Assembly: GCF_900102195.1 (NCBI RefSeq)
Contig: NZ_FNBE01000016.1
Location: forward strand, 62,001-126,000
DNA: 64,000 nt
Direction of reading: 5' to 3'
DNA from: Pseudonocardia oroxyli
GTDB taxonomy: Bacteria > Actinomycetota > Actinomycetes > Mycobacteriales > Pseudonocardiaceae
Within the stretch, counting starts at the first letter, position 1, and every line of letters starts with the position of its first letter. This document shows positions 1 through 6,783 of the stretch, one piece after another. The translations under genes and the position numbers were made by a program. The notes under the pieces are model-generated. The model saw only the letters and a program-made list of their open reading frames with translations, ran no database searches and was not told the origin of the DNA.

Positions 1-1066
1 GCTCCCAGCTGCGGGTCGCGCCCGCGGCCGCGCCGCCCGCCGCCACTCGCAGGCGCAGCGTCGGGTCGTCCAGCAGCCGACGCAGCGCCACGGCCAGCGC
101 CTCGCCGTCCCGGACGGCCCGCGCGACGACGACGGTCTCGCCGTCGACCAGCTCGGGGTCGGGCGGGTCGGCGGCCGTGACCACGGTCGGCAGGCCGTGC
201 GCCCACGCCGAGAGCAGGGCCCCGCTCTTCGTCGTGACACCCGCGGTCAGGGGGAACGCGGCCAGGTCGGCGGCGTGCAGCGCGGCGGACACCTGCTCCT
301 CGGGCAGGTGACCGGTGATCGTGGCCGGGACCCCCGTCGCCGCGATCTCGGCGAGCAGCTCGTCCCGGAACGCACGGGCCTCGTCTTCGGGCAGGGCCTG
401 CGAGGTGAACCCACCGACGACGAGCAGGTGCAGCCGCTCGGTGTGCCGGGCGCCCACCCGGGCGATCGCGTCGGCGAGGTACCGCACCCCCTTGACCGGG
501 TGGACGAACCCGAAGAAGACGACGACCACCGCGTCGTCGGGCAGCCCGAGGCGGCGGCGGGTCACCCCGCGCGGCTCGGTGGCCCGGTCGGCCACGTTCG
601 GGGCCAACGGCACCCGCGCGGCGAGCACCCGGCTGCGCTCGCGGATCGCCTGCTGGTGTCCTGCGTTCGTGGCGAGTACCGCGGCACTGCGCGGCACGAG
701 TAGCCAGGTCTCGCGGTCGACGCCCCGGCGATCGAGGACCCGCCACGCCCGGTTCGGCGCCCGATCCGGCCACGCCCACCAGCCGTACTCGTGCACGGTC
801 GTGACCACCGGTGCCCCCACCAGCACGGGCAGCAGGCCGATCCAGGGTCGGAACCGGAAGGCCGACGGCGCGAACTGCACGTGGACCACCTCCGGGCGGC
901 GGGTGCGCAGGATCCGTGCGGCCCGCAGGACACTGGGCAGCGAGCCGGACACCGACACGCGCAGCAGGTCCTCGCCCGCGTCGGTGAGCGCACCGGCGAG
1001 GTGTTCGGTGTAGTCGGCCACGCCGTCGCGCAGCGGGTCGGCGCCGCCCTGCACCATCGCGATCAC
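1..1066 (-). CDS. Glycosyltransferase family 4, C-terminus cut by window edge
   Basis: The reverse strand is open from about 1066 to the left edge, about 355 residues with no stop, so the C-terminus is missing. The protein reads as a GT-B retaining glycosyltransferase that moves a sugar from a nucleotide donor to an unknown acceptor. An N-terminal acceptor half holds HVQFAPSAFRF; a VVVFFGFVHPVKG segment marks the second Rossmann domain; a TKSGALLSAWAHGLPTVVT segment is the donor-binding region of GT4 enzymes. GTG at 1066 is preferred because a GGGGAA stretch lies about 9 nt upstream; GTG 1075 and ATG 1057 are alternatives. It is divergent from the zinc-finger gene at 1142. The family is clear, the substrate is not. 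Confidence 0.75.
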   Translation of the reverse strand, partial: MIAMVQGGADPLRDGVADYTEHLAGALTDAGEDLLRVSVSGSLPSVLRAARILRTRRPEVVHVQFAPSAFRFRPWIGLLPVLVGAPVVTTVHEYGWWAWPDRAPNRAWRVLDRRGVDRETWLLVPRSAAVLATNAGHQQAIRERSRVLAARVPLAPNVADRATEPRGVTRRRLGLPDDAVVVVFFGFVHPVKGVRYLADAIARVGARHTERLHLLVVGGFTSQALPEDEARAFRDELLAEIAATGVPATITGHLPEEQVSAALHAADLAAFPLTAGVTTKSGALLSAWAHGLPTVVTAADPPDPELVDGETVVVARAVRDGEALAVALRRLLDDPTLRLRVAAGGAAAGATRSWE

Positions 1067-1141
1067 CGCCCCCACTTCCCCGCGGACCGGGGCCGAAACC
1101 CCGCCGGTGTGGACGCCCCGCGGCGCGGGTAGCGGTCGGGC

Positions 1142-1483
1142 ATGGACGACACGACAGCCCGGGACGTGCTGACCGCCGAGCGGGACCGGCTCGACGGCGA
1201 GCTGCGCACCGAGTCGGCCGACGAGGCCGCGCGCCGCGATTCCCTCGCCGAGCAGGGCACGGCGGGGGAGGACTTCGGGGACGCGGGCACCGACCTGGCG
1301 CACACGACGGAGGGTGAGCAGGCGGTCGACACGATCCGCAGGCAGCGCCGCGAGGTCGGCGAGGCCCTCGACCGGCTCGACCGCGGCGAGTACGGCCGCT
1401 GCATGGTCTGCGGCCGCGAGATCGACGACGAACGCCTGCAGGCCCGCCCGGAAACGCGCACCTGCCGCGAGCACGCCCCCTGA
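1142..1483 (+). CDS. TraR/DksA-type C4 zinc-finger protein
   Basis: A 113-residue protein with a charged alpha-helical N-terminal two thirds (coiled-coil-like, rich in E, R and D) and a C-terminal zinc finger: C87-x2-C90, then 17 residues, C108-x2-H111. The last ligand is His instead of the usual Cys. Family members (DksA, TraR, actinobacterial RbpA-unrelated DksA-like proteins) bind in the RNA polymerase secondary channel and modulate initiation, often in stringent or stress responses. That role is inferred here from the family. The gene stands alone, with a long inverted repeat 9 nt after its stop. Confidence 0.8.
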   Translation: MDDTTARDVLTAERDRLDGELRTESADEAARRDSLAEQGTAGEDFGDAGTDLAHTTEGEQAVDTIRRQRREVGEALDRLDRGEYGRCMVCGREIDDERLQARPETRTCREHAP

Positions 1484-1491
1484 CCCCGCGC

Positions 1492-1549
1492 ATTGTGGAG
1501 CCACAACTGTCGTCCGGGGCCCCCGATTCGACGGTTGTGGCTCCATAAT
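1492..1549 (+). repeat. 21-bp inverted repeat, probable RNA hairpin after the zinc-finger gene
   Basis: The arms 1492-1512 and 1529-1549 are complementary over 21 positions around a 16-nt loop. Only two positions are not Watson-Crick, and both become G-U pairs in RNA made from the + strand, so the whole stem can pair in a transcript of the upstream gene. The right arm ends in CATAAT, a good -10 box placed 7 nt before the GTG of the next gene. The element may thus act as terminator, promoter and operator at once. Confidence 0.6.
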
Positions 1550-1555
1550 GCCGGG

Positions 1556-2047
1556 GTGCCGGACGACTCGAGCTGGAATGCGGCGGCGCGGCCCGGGGAG
1601 ACGGCGACCGAGCGGCTGGACCGCAACTGGGCGGACCTGCTGCAGGAGCTGCGGGTCTCCCAGACCGGGGTGCAACTGCTCACCGGGCTGCTGCTCACCG
1701 TGCCCTTCCAGAGCCGGTTCACCGATCTCGTCGCCCACCAGCGGGTGCTGTACCTGGTCACGACCTGCCTCGCGGTGCTCGCGACCGGGCTGCTGATCGC
1801 GCCCGTCCTGCTGCACCGGGTGCTGTTCCGCCGACACGCCCGCCGGGAGCTGGTCGCCGCCGCGGAGCGGTTCGCGATCGCGGGGCTCGCGGTGCTGGGC
1901 GCCTCGGTGCTCGGCGTGTTGGGGCTGATCTTCGACGTCGTGCTCGGCGGGGCCGCCGGGTACCTGGCCGCGGCCGCGGGCCTGGTCGTGTTGGTGCTGC
2001 TGTGGGTCGTCGTGCCCCTGACGATCCGCCGCAGGCTGTCTCGCTGA
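1556..2047 (+). CDS. DUF6328 family membrane protein
   Basis: A 163-residue protein beginning VPDDSSWNAAARPGE. The segment ERLDRNWADLLQELRVSQTG followed by four hydrophobic helices (about residues 45-65, 75-95, 115-140 and 140-160) matches the actinobacterial DUF6328 family, integral membrane proteins of unknown function. GTG 1556 is preferred over the upstream TTG at 1493: the family similarity begins after it, the region before it is the inverted repeat, and CATAAT at 1544-1549 would give a leaderless mRNA. It ends 10 nt before the convergent gene at 2058. Confidence 0.7.
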   Translation: MPDDSSWNAAARPGETATERLDRNWADLLQELRVSQTGVQLLTGLLLTVPFQSRFTDLVAHQRVLYLVTTCLAVLATGLLIAPVLLHRVLFRRHARRELVAAAERFAIAGLAVLGASVLGVLGLIFDVVLGGAAGYLAAAAGLVVLVLLWVVVPLTIRRRLSR

Positions 2048-2057
2048 CGCGGCGCCT

Positions 2058-2339
2058 CTACTCGATGCGGGTGGCCGCCCGGATGGCGCGGTGCTCGGCG
2101 AAGACGTCGAGCGCGGACCGCACCCACGACAGCGTCGGCTCCTCGAACAGCCGCTCGTAGCGGGTCCGACGGTCGCCGGGGGCGCCGCTGTCCGCGCTCG
2201 CCCAGCGCAGGTAGTCCTCCACCAGCCGGCGGTGCCGGACCCGGACGATCTCGTTGGGCTCGCGGCTGGCGAGCCAGGCCACGAAGGGCCCGAGCGCGGC
2301 ACTGAGCTGGGCGGCGTTCGGGCGGGTGGACACGGCCAT
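2058..2339 (-). CDS. Small hypothetical protein (93 aa)
   Basis: ATG at 2339 follows a GGAGG ribosome site 7 nt upstream, which argues for a real gene. The 93-residue product is soluble, helical and basic, with the phrases FVAWLASREPNEIVRVRH and YERLFEEPTLSWVRSALDVF. No family is recognised. It lies 29 nt downstream of the chloride channel on the same strand and may be cotranscribed with it. Long antisense frames also span this segment, but this one has the proper start signal. Confidence 0.6.
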   Translation of the reverse strand: MAVSTRPNAAQLSAALGPFVAWLASREPNEIVRVRHRRLVEDYLRWASADSGAPGDRRTRYERLFEEPTLSWVRSALDVFAEHRAIRAATRIE

Positions 2340-2368
2340 GGCGCTACCTCCGTTGCGGTCGGTCGCCA

Positions 2369-3724
2369 CTACCCCCGGCCCTCCCGGGCAACCATGGACT
2401 CGTCGATGTCGATCCCGCGGCGCAGCAGCTTGCGGGTGTAGATGGTGTCCCGGGAGATCAGGTGGCTCAGCCCGGTCGCGAGCGCGACGGCGACGAGCAG
2501 CGGCAGGATGACCGCGTACTGGCCGGTCAGCTCGAACACGATGAGCGCGGCCGCGATGGGGGCGTGGCTCGCGGCGGCGAACACCGCGGCCATCCCGACA
2601 AGTCCGAACGCGCCGGGGGAGAGGGCGAGTCCGGGGAACGCGGCCTGGGCGACGACCCCGAACGCGGTGCCGAGCATGCCGCCGACGAACAGCGAGGGCG
2701 CGAAGACGCCGCCGGAGCCGCCGATGCCGATCGTGAAACTGGTGGCGACCATCTTCCCGACCAGCAGGAGCAGCAGGAGACCGAGCGTGTACGACCCCGA
2801 GACCGCCGATTCCAGGACCGGGTAGCCCACCCCGTACATCTGGGGCAGCGCGAGCAGGACCGCGCCGAGCAGCACGCCCCCGACGGTGGGCCGCAGCCAC
2901 TCGGGGCCGCGCCAGACCCGGTCGCAGACGTCCTCGACGAGGTAGAGGAACCGGGCGAAACCCCAGCCGACGACGCCGGCGGCGAGACCGAGGACGGCGT
3001 AGAGGGGCAGCTCGGCGGCCGAACCGAGCGAGTACGCGGGCAGCTGGAGGACGTGGTCGTGCCCGACGAGGGCGTGGGCGATCACGTTCGCGGTGACCGA
3101 CGAGATCACGACGACGCCGAAGGCCTCGGCGGTGAAGGCGCGCAGGATGATCTCCAGCGCGAAGAAGACCCCGGCCACCGGTGCGTCGAACGTCGCGGAG
3201 ATCCCGCCCGCGGCCCCGCACGCGACCATCAGCCGCAGCCGGTGTTCGGGGACCCGCAGCCACTGCCCGATCGACGAGCCGAGCGCGGAGCCGATCTGGA
3301 CGATCGGTCCTTCCCGCCCGACGGACCCGCCGGTCCCGATGCACAGTGCCGACGCCAGCGACTTCACCGCCGCCACCCGGGCGGGGATGCGACCACCGTT
3401 CCGCGCGACGGCCAGCATCACCTCGGGCACCCCGTGGCCGCGGGCCTCGGGGGCGAACCGGTATACCAGCGGCCCGTAGAGCAGGCCGCCGACGACCGGG
3501 GCGAGCAGCAGGAACCACGGTCCCAGCGCGGGCAGGTGCAGGCTGGCGACCCGGCCCGCGTCGCTGAAGTCGTCCCGTCCCGTGACCAGGTTCGTGATGG
3601 CGAGGATCAGGTACCGGAACACGACGGCACCCAGTCCGGCCCCCGCACCGATGATCAGGGCGAGTCCGACGAGGCCGTACTGGGTGGCGACCAGCCACCC
3701 GTGCAGGCGGCGCAGGGTCGTCAC
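2369..3724 (-). CDS. ClC-family chloride channel or Cl-/H+ antiporter
   Basis: A 451-residue, many-helix inner-membrane protein. The three ClC selectivity loops are visible: GHGVPE (GxGxP type), GREGPIVQIG holding the gating Glu, and GSGGVFAPSL (GxFxP). It should move chloride, either as a channel or in exchange for protons. The GTG at 3724 overlaps the stop of the MarR gene (GTGA), so the two are translationally coupled and the regulator probably controls the channel. No C-terminal CBS domains are present. Whether it is channel or exchanger cannot be decided by eye. Confidence 0.9.
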   Translation of the reverse strand: MTTLRRLHGWLVATQYGLVGLALIIGAGAGLGAVVFRYLILAITNLVTGRDDFSDAGRVASLHLPALGPWFLLLAPVVGGLLYGPLVYRFAPEARGHGVPEVMLAVARNGGRIPARVAAVKSLASALCIGTGGSVGREGPIVQIGSALGSSIGQWLRVPEHRLRLMVACGAAGGISATFDAPVAGVFFALEIILRAFTAEAFGVVVISSVTANVIAHALVGHDHVLQLPAYSLGSAAELPLYAVLGLAAGVVGWGFARFLYLVEDVCDRVWRGPEWLRPTVGGVLLGAVLLALPQMYGVGYPVLESAVSGSYTLGLLLLLLVGKMVATSFTIGIGGSGGVFAPSLFVGGMLGTAFGVVAQAAFPGLALSPGAFGLVGMAAVFAAASHAPIAAALIVFELTGQYAVILPLLVAVALATGLSHLISRDTIYTRKLLRRGIDIDESMVAREGRG

Positions 3725-4194
3725 GGCAGCACCGCCCACTCCTGCTCGGGCACCTCGCCCGCGGACTCGGCGAACGTCCGCAGCGCGCGGACGACCGCGT
3801 CCCGGTCGCGCGGGGCCATGCCCGCGAGCAGGGTCCCCAGCTCGGCGCGGCGCCGCCGGGTCACCTCGTCGACCAGTGCGAGGCCGCGGGCGGTGAGGCT
3901 GACCTGCACCTCGCGGCGGTCGTCCGGGACCCGGTCGCGCCCGACGAGGCCGCGCGCCTCCAGGCGGTCGCACATCCGGGTCGCGGTCGACGGCGTGACG
4001 GCGAGGACGCCCGCCAGGTCGACCGGGCGCCGGGCGCCGCGCTGGGCGAGCACGATCAACGCACGGTACTGCGGGAGCGTCACGTCCTCGTCGACCGCGG
4101 CGAGGGACCGGGCGACCACGGCGAGCAGCGCGCGGCTCGCCGTCATCACCGCGTCGACCAGCTCGTCCGTGGAGGGTTCGCCGACTCGTTGCAC
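3721..4194 (-). CDS. MarR family transcriptional regulator
   Basis: A 157-residue winged-helix protein if started at GTG 4194; ATG 4233 and 4218 are longer options. The core LPQYRALIVL, VTPSTATRMCDRLEARGLV (recognition helix) and RVPDDRREVQVSLTARG (wing) is typical MarR. The shorter start is preferred because a promoter (TTGCAC, 17 nt, TGCAAT) lies just upstream and would otherwise be inside the gene. It precedes and overlaps the ClC gene by 4 nt, so it likely regulates itself and the channel, dissociating on an unknown small ligand or oxidant. Confidence 0.85.
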   Translation of the reverse strand: MQRVGEPSTDELVDAVMTASRALLAVVARSLAAVDEDVTLPQYRALIVLAQRGARRPVDLAGVLAVTPSTATRMCDRLEARGLVGRDRVPDDRREVQVSLTARGLALVDEVTRRRRAELGTLLAGMAPRDRDAVVRALRTFAESAGEVPEQEWAVLP

Positions 4195-4233
4195 CGCAAC
4201 ATCATTGCACAGTGCCATGATTGCCGTGTGCAA
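4189..4233 (-). promoter_or_regulatory. Candidate marR promoter with TTGCAC/GTGCAA operators
   Basis: On the minus strand a -35 TTGCAC (4233-4228) and a -10 TGCAAT (4210-4205) are separated by 17 nt. Inverted TTGCACA (4205-4211) and TGTGCAA (4227-4233) cover both boxes, and a further TTGCAC lies at 4189-4194. This is what autoregulation by the adjacent MarR protein would look like. It is inferred from sequence symmetry only. Confidence 0.45.
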
Positions 4234-4251
4234 CTCTGTCGTCCGGAGCGG

Positions 4252-4692
4252 TCACTCGACCCGGGTCGAGCTCTCGCGGTGCTCGGCACCGTCGGTGACG
4301 TCCGCGTCGTCGGACGGGAGGTGGACGTCGTCGACCGCGATGTTCACCTCGACGATCTCCAGGCCGGTCATCCGCTCGAGAGAGCCGACGACGTTGCGCC
4401 GGACCGCCTTCGCCAGGTCGGCGATCGCGACGCCGTACTCGACGACGAGGTTGACGTCGACCGCGGCCTGCTTCTCCCCGACCTCCACCGAGATGCCCTG
4501 AGCAGCGTTGACGGTCGCCCCGGGGATGCGCTCGCGCAGCGCACCGAACGCCCGTGCCGCGCCGCCCCCGAGGTCGTGGACGCCGGTGACCTCGCGCGTC
4601 GCCAATCCGGCGATCTTGGCCACGACGGTGTCGGCGATGGTGGTGGCGCCCTGGCTCGTGGTCAGGCCCTCGGCGGTCTTCGAGGTGGTCAC
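4252..4692 (-). CDS. Asp23/Gls24 family envelope stress protein
   Basis: A 146-residue protein starting VTTSKTAEGL at GTG 4692; AGGAGAG lies 8 nt upstream, so this start is chosen over ATG 4734. The Asp23 features are the central GATTIADTVVAKIAGLATRE followed by an alternating segment AVDVNLVVEYGVAIADLAKA. Family members are abundant, cell-envelope-associated stress proteins in Gram-positives and often occur in paralogous sets in actinobacteria. Only one copy is here. It lies just upstream of marR-clc on the same strand but is separated by that operon's own promoter. Confidence 0.85.
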   Translation of the reverse strand: MTTSKTAEGLTTSQGATTIADTVVAKIAGLATREVTGVHDLGGGAARAFGALRERIPGATVNAAQGISVEVGEKQAAVDVNLVVEYGVAIADLAKAVRRNVVGSLERMTGLEIVEVNIAVDDVHLPSDDADVTDGAEHRESSTRVE

Positions 4693-4833
4693 GATGATCT
4701 CTCCTTCCGGTGGCACCGCGGGCTGCGGTGACATCGGTGAGACGCCACCGAAACGAGATCCTCACTTCCGATCGGTGTGACGTGTGTCGCCGACACTTCG
4801 CCGTCGGACCGGGACCTCGGTGGCGTCGGGCCT

Positions 4834-4875
4834 CGTGAGCGGCGATGGTCGCCATGGCGACCATCGCCGCTCACG
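4834..4875. repeat. 42-bp perfect palindrome
   Basis: The sequence is its own reverse complement over 42 bp, centred on GCCATGGC at 4851-4858, with no loop. Such a long uninterrupted palindrome is not expected by chance. It could be a bidirectional terminator, a REP-like intergenic repeat or a recombination footprint. It directly abuts a decayed SDR 3' end at 4878. Confidence 0.8.
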
Positions 4876-4877
4876 GG

Positions 4878-4976
4878 TCACGCGGAGTGGGGGAGCTTGA
4901 ACGGCAGGGTGGCGCCCGCATCGAGGGTGAGCGTGATGCCGGTGACGTACTTCGACTCGTCCGAGGTGTCCTCGTC
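4878..4976 (-). pseudogene. C-terminal remnant of a short-chain dehydrogenase
   Basis: Reverse reading gives SDESKYVTGITLTLDAGATL then PFKLPHSA and a stop at 4878-4880. This is the typical last strand and C-terminal tail of an SDR (ASDESxYVTGxxxxxDAG). Upstream the SDR frame is lost after about 30 residues and no Rossmann domain or YxxxK site is nearby. It is a leftover of a deleted gene, lying between the palindrome and the terminator of the nitrile operon. Confidence 0.65.
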
Positions 4977-5027
4977 CTTCCCCGGTCCTGCCGAGACTGT
5001 ACGAGGACGGGGGCGGAAGGGGAGAGG

Positions 5028-5064
5028 GCCGCGCGGCCTCCCGGGGGCGGGGAGGCCGCGCGGC
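5028..5064 (-). terminator. Terminator hairpin of the nitrile hydratase operon
   Basis: The arms 5028-5042 and 5050-5064 form a perfect 15-bp GC-rich stem around a 7-nt loop, 9 nt beyond the stop codon of the activator gene. There is no clear T-run, as is usual in GC-rich actinobacteria. Confidence 0.75.
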
Positions 5065-5072
5065 GTGCGGGG

Positions 5073-5477
5073 TCAGCCGCGCGCGGGCGACACGGCCACC
5101 GGCTCCCGGTGTGCCTCGTGGTGGTTGGCGTTCTTCGGGACGGCCAGGACCTCGCGGGTGCGGGCGTCGACGTCCGCGTCGGAGAGCACGCCGTTGTCCG
5201 CGAGCACGGACTCCAGCGCGGTCACCCAGTGCTCGTAGTAGCTCCACGGCTCGCCGGCACCGCCGCCCTCCCACTGCTTGATCGCCTGGATCAGTGAGAG
5301 CTGGAACTCGCTCCACTCGTACTTGCCGTTGTGGTAGGCCGCGACGGCCATGGCGAAGGCCCGCAGCTCCCACGGCTCGCTGAACATGCGCTCGTCCACC
5401 CCGCCGCCGGGCAGGTCACAGACCAGGGCCTCGACCCGGCGTCGGGCGTCCCCGAGCTCGGTCGTGTCGCTGCGCAT
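5073..5477 (-). CDS. Nitrile hydratase activator (cobalt-insertion accessory protein)
   Basis: A 134-residue protein related to the N-terminal half of nitrile hydratase beta subunits (WELRAFAMAVAAYHNGKYEW, EPWSYYEHWVTALESVLADNG). Homologues such as NhlE/NhhG escort the alpha subunit and help insert cobalt and oxidise the active-site cysteines; that role is known for the family, not shown here. ATG 5477 overlaps the alpha-subunit stop by 1 nt (TGATG), which implies coupled translation. It is the last gene of the operon amidase-beta-alpha-activator and is followed by a strong terminator. Confidence 0.88.
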   Translation of the reverse strand: MRSDTTELGDARRRVEALVCDLPGGGVDERMFSEPWELRAFAMAVAAYHNGKYEWSEFQLSLIQAIKQWEGGGAGEPWSYYEHWVTALESVLADNGVLSDADVDARTREVLAVPKNANHHEAHREPVAVSPARG

Positions 5478-6085
5478 CACGGCGTCCCGACCGGGCCGAC
5501 GCCGATCATCGAGTCCCGCGTGACGAGCGCGGCGAGCTCGAAGGCGCCCAGGTCCTCGGTGCCCGCCGGGCGCTGCGGGAGCACCCAGTAGCGCAGCTCG
5601 GAGCTGGAGTCCCAGACCCGGACCTCGACGTCGTCCGGGATCGGGAAGCCGAAGTCCTCGGCCAGGACCTTGCGGGGCTCGCGGACGATGCGCGCCCGGT
5701 AGGCCGGGGCCTTGTACCAGTTCGGGGGCAGGCCGAGCACCGGCCACGGGTAGCACGAACACAGCGTGCAGACGATGGCGTTGTGGACGGTGTCGGTGTT
5801 CTCGACGACCACCATCTCCTCACCCTGCAGACCGCCGATGCCCATCTCGGCACAGGCGGCGGAGGCGTCGGCGAGCAGCCGCTCCTTGAACTCGGGGTCG
5901 GTCCACGCGCGGGCGACGACCTGTGCGCCGAGCTGCGGCCCGACCTCGTTCTCGTAGATCTCGGCGAGGCGGTCGATCGCCTCGGTGGTCATGATCCCCT
6001 TCTCGATCAGCATCGCCTCCAGGGCCTTGACCCGGGCTGTGATCTCCTCCTGGGTGCGGAGGCGGGTGTCGGTGGGCGCGTTCAT
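5477..6085 (-). CDS. nthA: Nitrile hydratase alpha subunit, cobalt type
   Basis: A 202-residue catalytic subunit that binds the metal and, with beta, hydrates nitriles to amides in the cytoplasm. The claw motif VCTLCSCYPW holds C106, C109 and C111 plus the backbone of S110. Thr107 and the YPW that follows are the signature of non-corrin cobalt enzymes; iron enzymes have CSLCSCTNW. Start ATG 6085 is 2 nt after the beta stop. The order beta-alpha-activator is that of cobalt nitrile hydratases such as Rhodococcus rhodochrous J1. Cobalt would have to be imported by a transporter not obviously present beside it. Confidence 0.96.
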   Translation of the reverse strand: MNAPTDTRLRTQEEITARVKALEAMLIEKGIMTTEAIDRLAEIYENEVGPQLGAQVVARAWTDPEFKERLLADASAACAEMGIGGLQGEEMVVVENTDTVHNAIVCTLCSCYPWPVLGLPPNWYKAPAYRARIVREPRKVLAEDFGFPIPDDVEVRVWDSSSELRYWVLPQRPAGTEDLGAFELAALVTRDSMIGVGPVGTP

Positions 6086-6087
6086 CG

Positions 6088-6783
6088 TCAGCTCCTGTCG
6101 TCGGACGCGAGGGTGAGGTAGGGCTCCCACACGTCGAAGTACACGGTGTTGTTGGGCTCGGCGGCGTCCGGCCCCCACAGCTCCTGGGCGGTGAACCGCA
6201 CGGTGTAGAGGTGCTCGGGCGCCTCGGGGCCGTCGTTGCCCGCGCTGTCGGGGTAGATCGCCGCGCCGTGCGCGCCGGTGATCTCGCCGGTGCGGCCGCG
6301 TACGTAACGCGCGCGGCGGGTGTGCCCGTAGGGGCTGTCGTCGCTGACCCGCACCCGGTCACCGACCTTGAACTGGGCGATCTTGTCCGTCGGCCGGTTC
6401 GCCGGCGCCCCGCTCTTCACGACGGCGTCGACGAAGGCGAGCAGCTCGGGGTCCTCGCGCTCCGGCAGCGGCGCATCCGGGTTCTCGAGGTAGAACCGGG
6501 TCCGCTCCTCCAGCTCGGCGGGGTCGATCACGCCCTTCTGCGCGCCGCGGTCCTCCACGACGTGCACCCAGTGCTCGTAGTAGTTGGAGAGCAGGTACTC
6601 CGCCGCATCCATCTTCTCGATGCTGTGCCGGAACGCGTCCACGCCGAAGAAGCCGGCGCGGAAGCAGTTCGAGAACATCGCGAAGGCGGCCTTCTCCCAC
6701 TCCGCGCGGAACACCGGCTCGTTCTCGACGGTCTGGACCTTGCCCATCCCGTCCGTGCCGCCGAGGTCGAAGACACCGTTCAT
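6088..6783 (-). CDS. nthB: Nitrile hydratase beta subunit
   Basis: A 231-residue protein beginning MNGVFDLGGTDGMGKV, the classical beta-subunit N-terminus. The helical N-terminal domain (EHWVHVVEDRGAQKGVI) is followed by the C-terminal SH3-like barrel (KVGDRVRVSDDSPYGHTR ... PYLTLA) that packs on alpha. It forms the alpha-beta heterodimer and part of the substrate channel. ATG 6783 overlaps the amidase stop (ATGA). Length and motifs are normal for the family. Confidence 0.96.
   Translation of the reverse strand: MNGVFDLGGTDGMGKVQTVENEPVFRAEWEKAAFAMFSNCFRAGFFGVDAFRHSIEKMDAAEYLLSNYYEHWVHVVEDRGAQKGVIDPAELEERTRFYLENPDAPLPEREDPELLAFVDAVVKSGAPANRPTDKIAQFKVGDRVRVSDDSPYGHTRRARYVRGRTGEITGAHGAAIYPDSAGNDGPEAPEHLYTVRFTAQELWGPDAAEPNNTVYFDVWEPYLTLASDDRS

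Noticed and set aside
2058..3973. Long overlapping minus-strand frames spanning the chloride channel
   Set aside because: They are shadows of the ClC gene; their sequences are Arg/Pro-rich and lack motifs. Only the 93-residue tail frame with its own ribosome site was kept.
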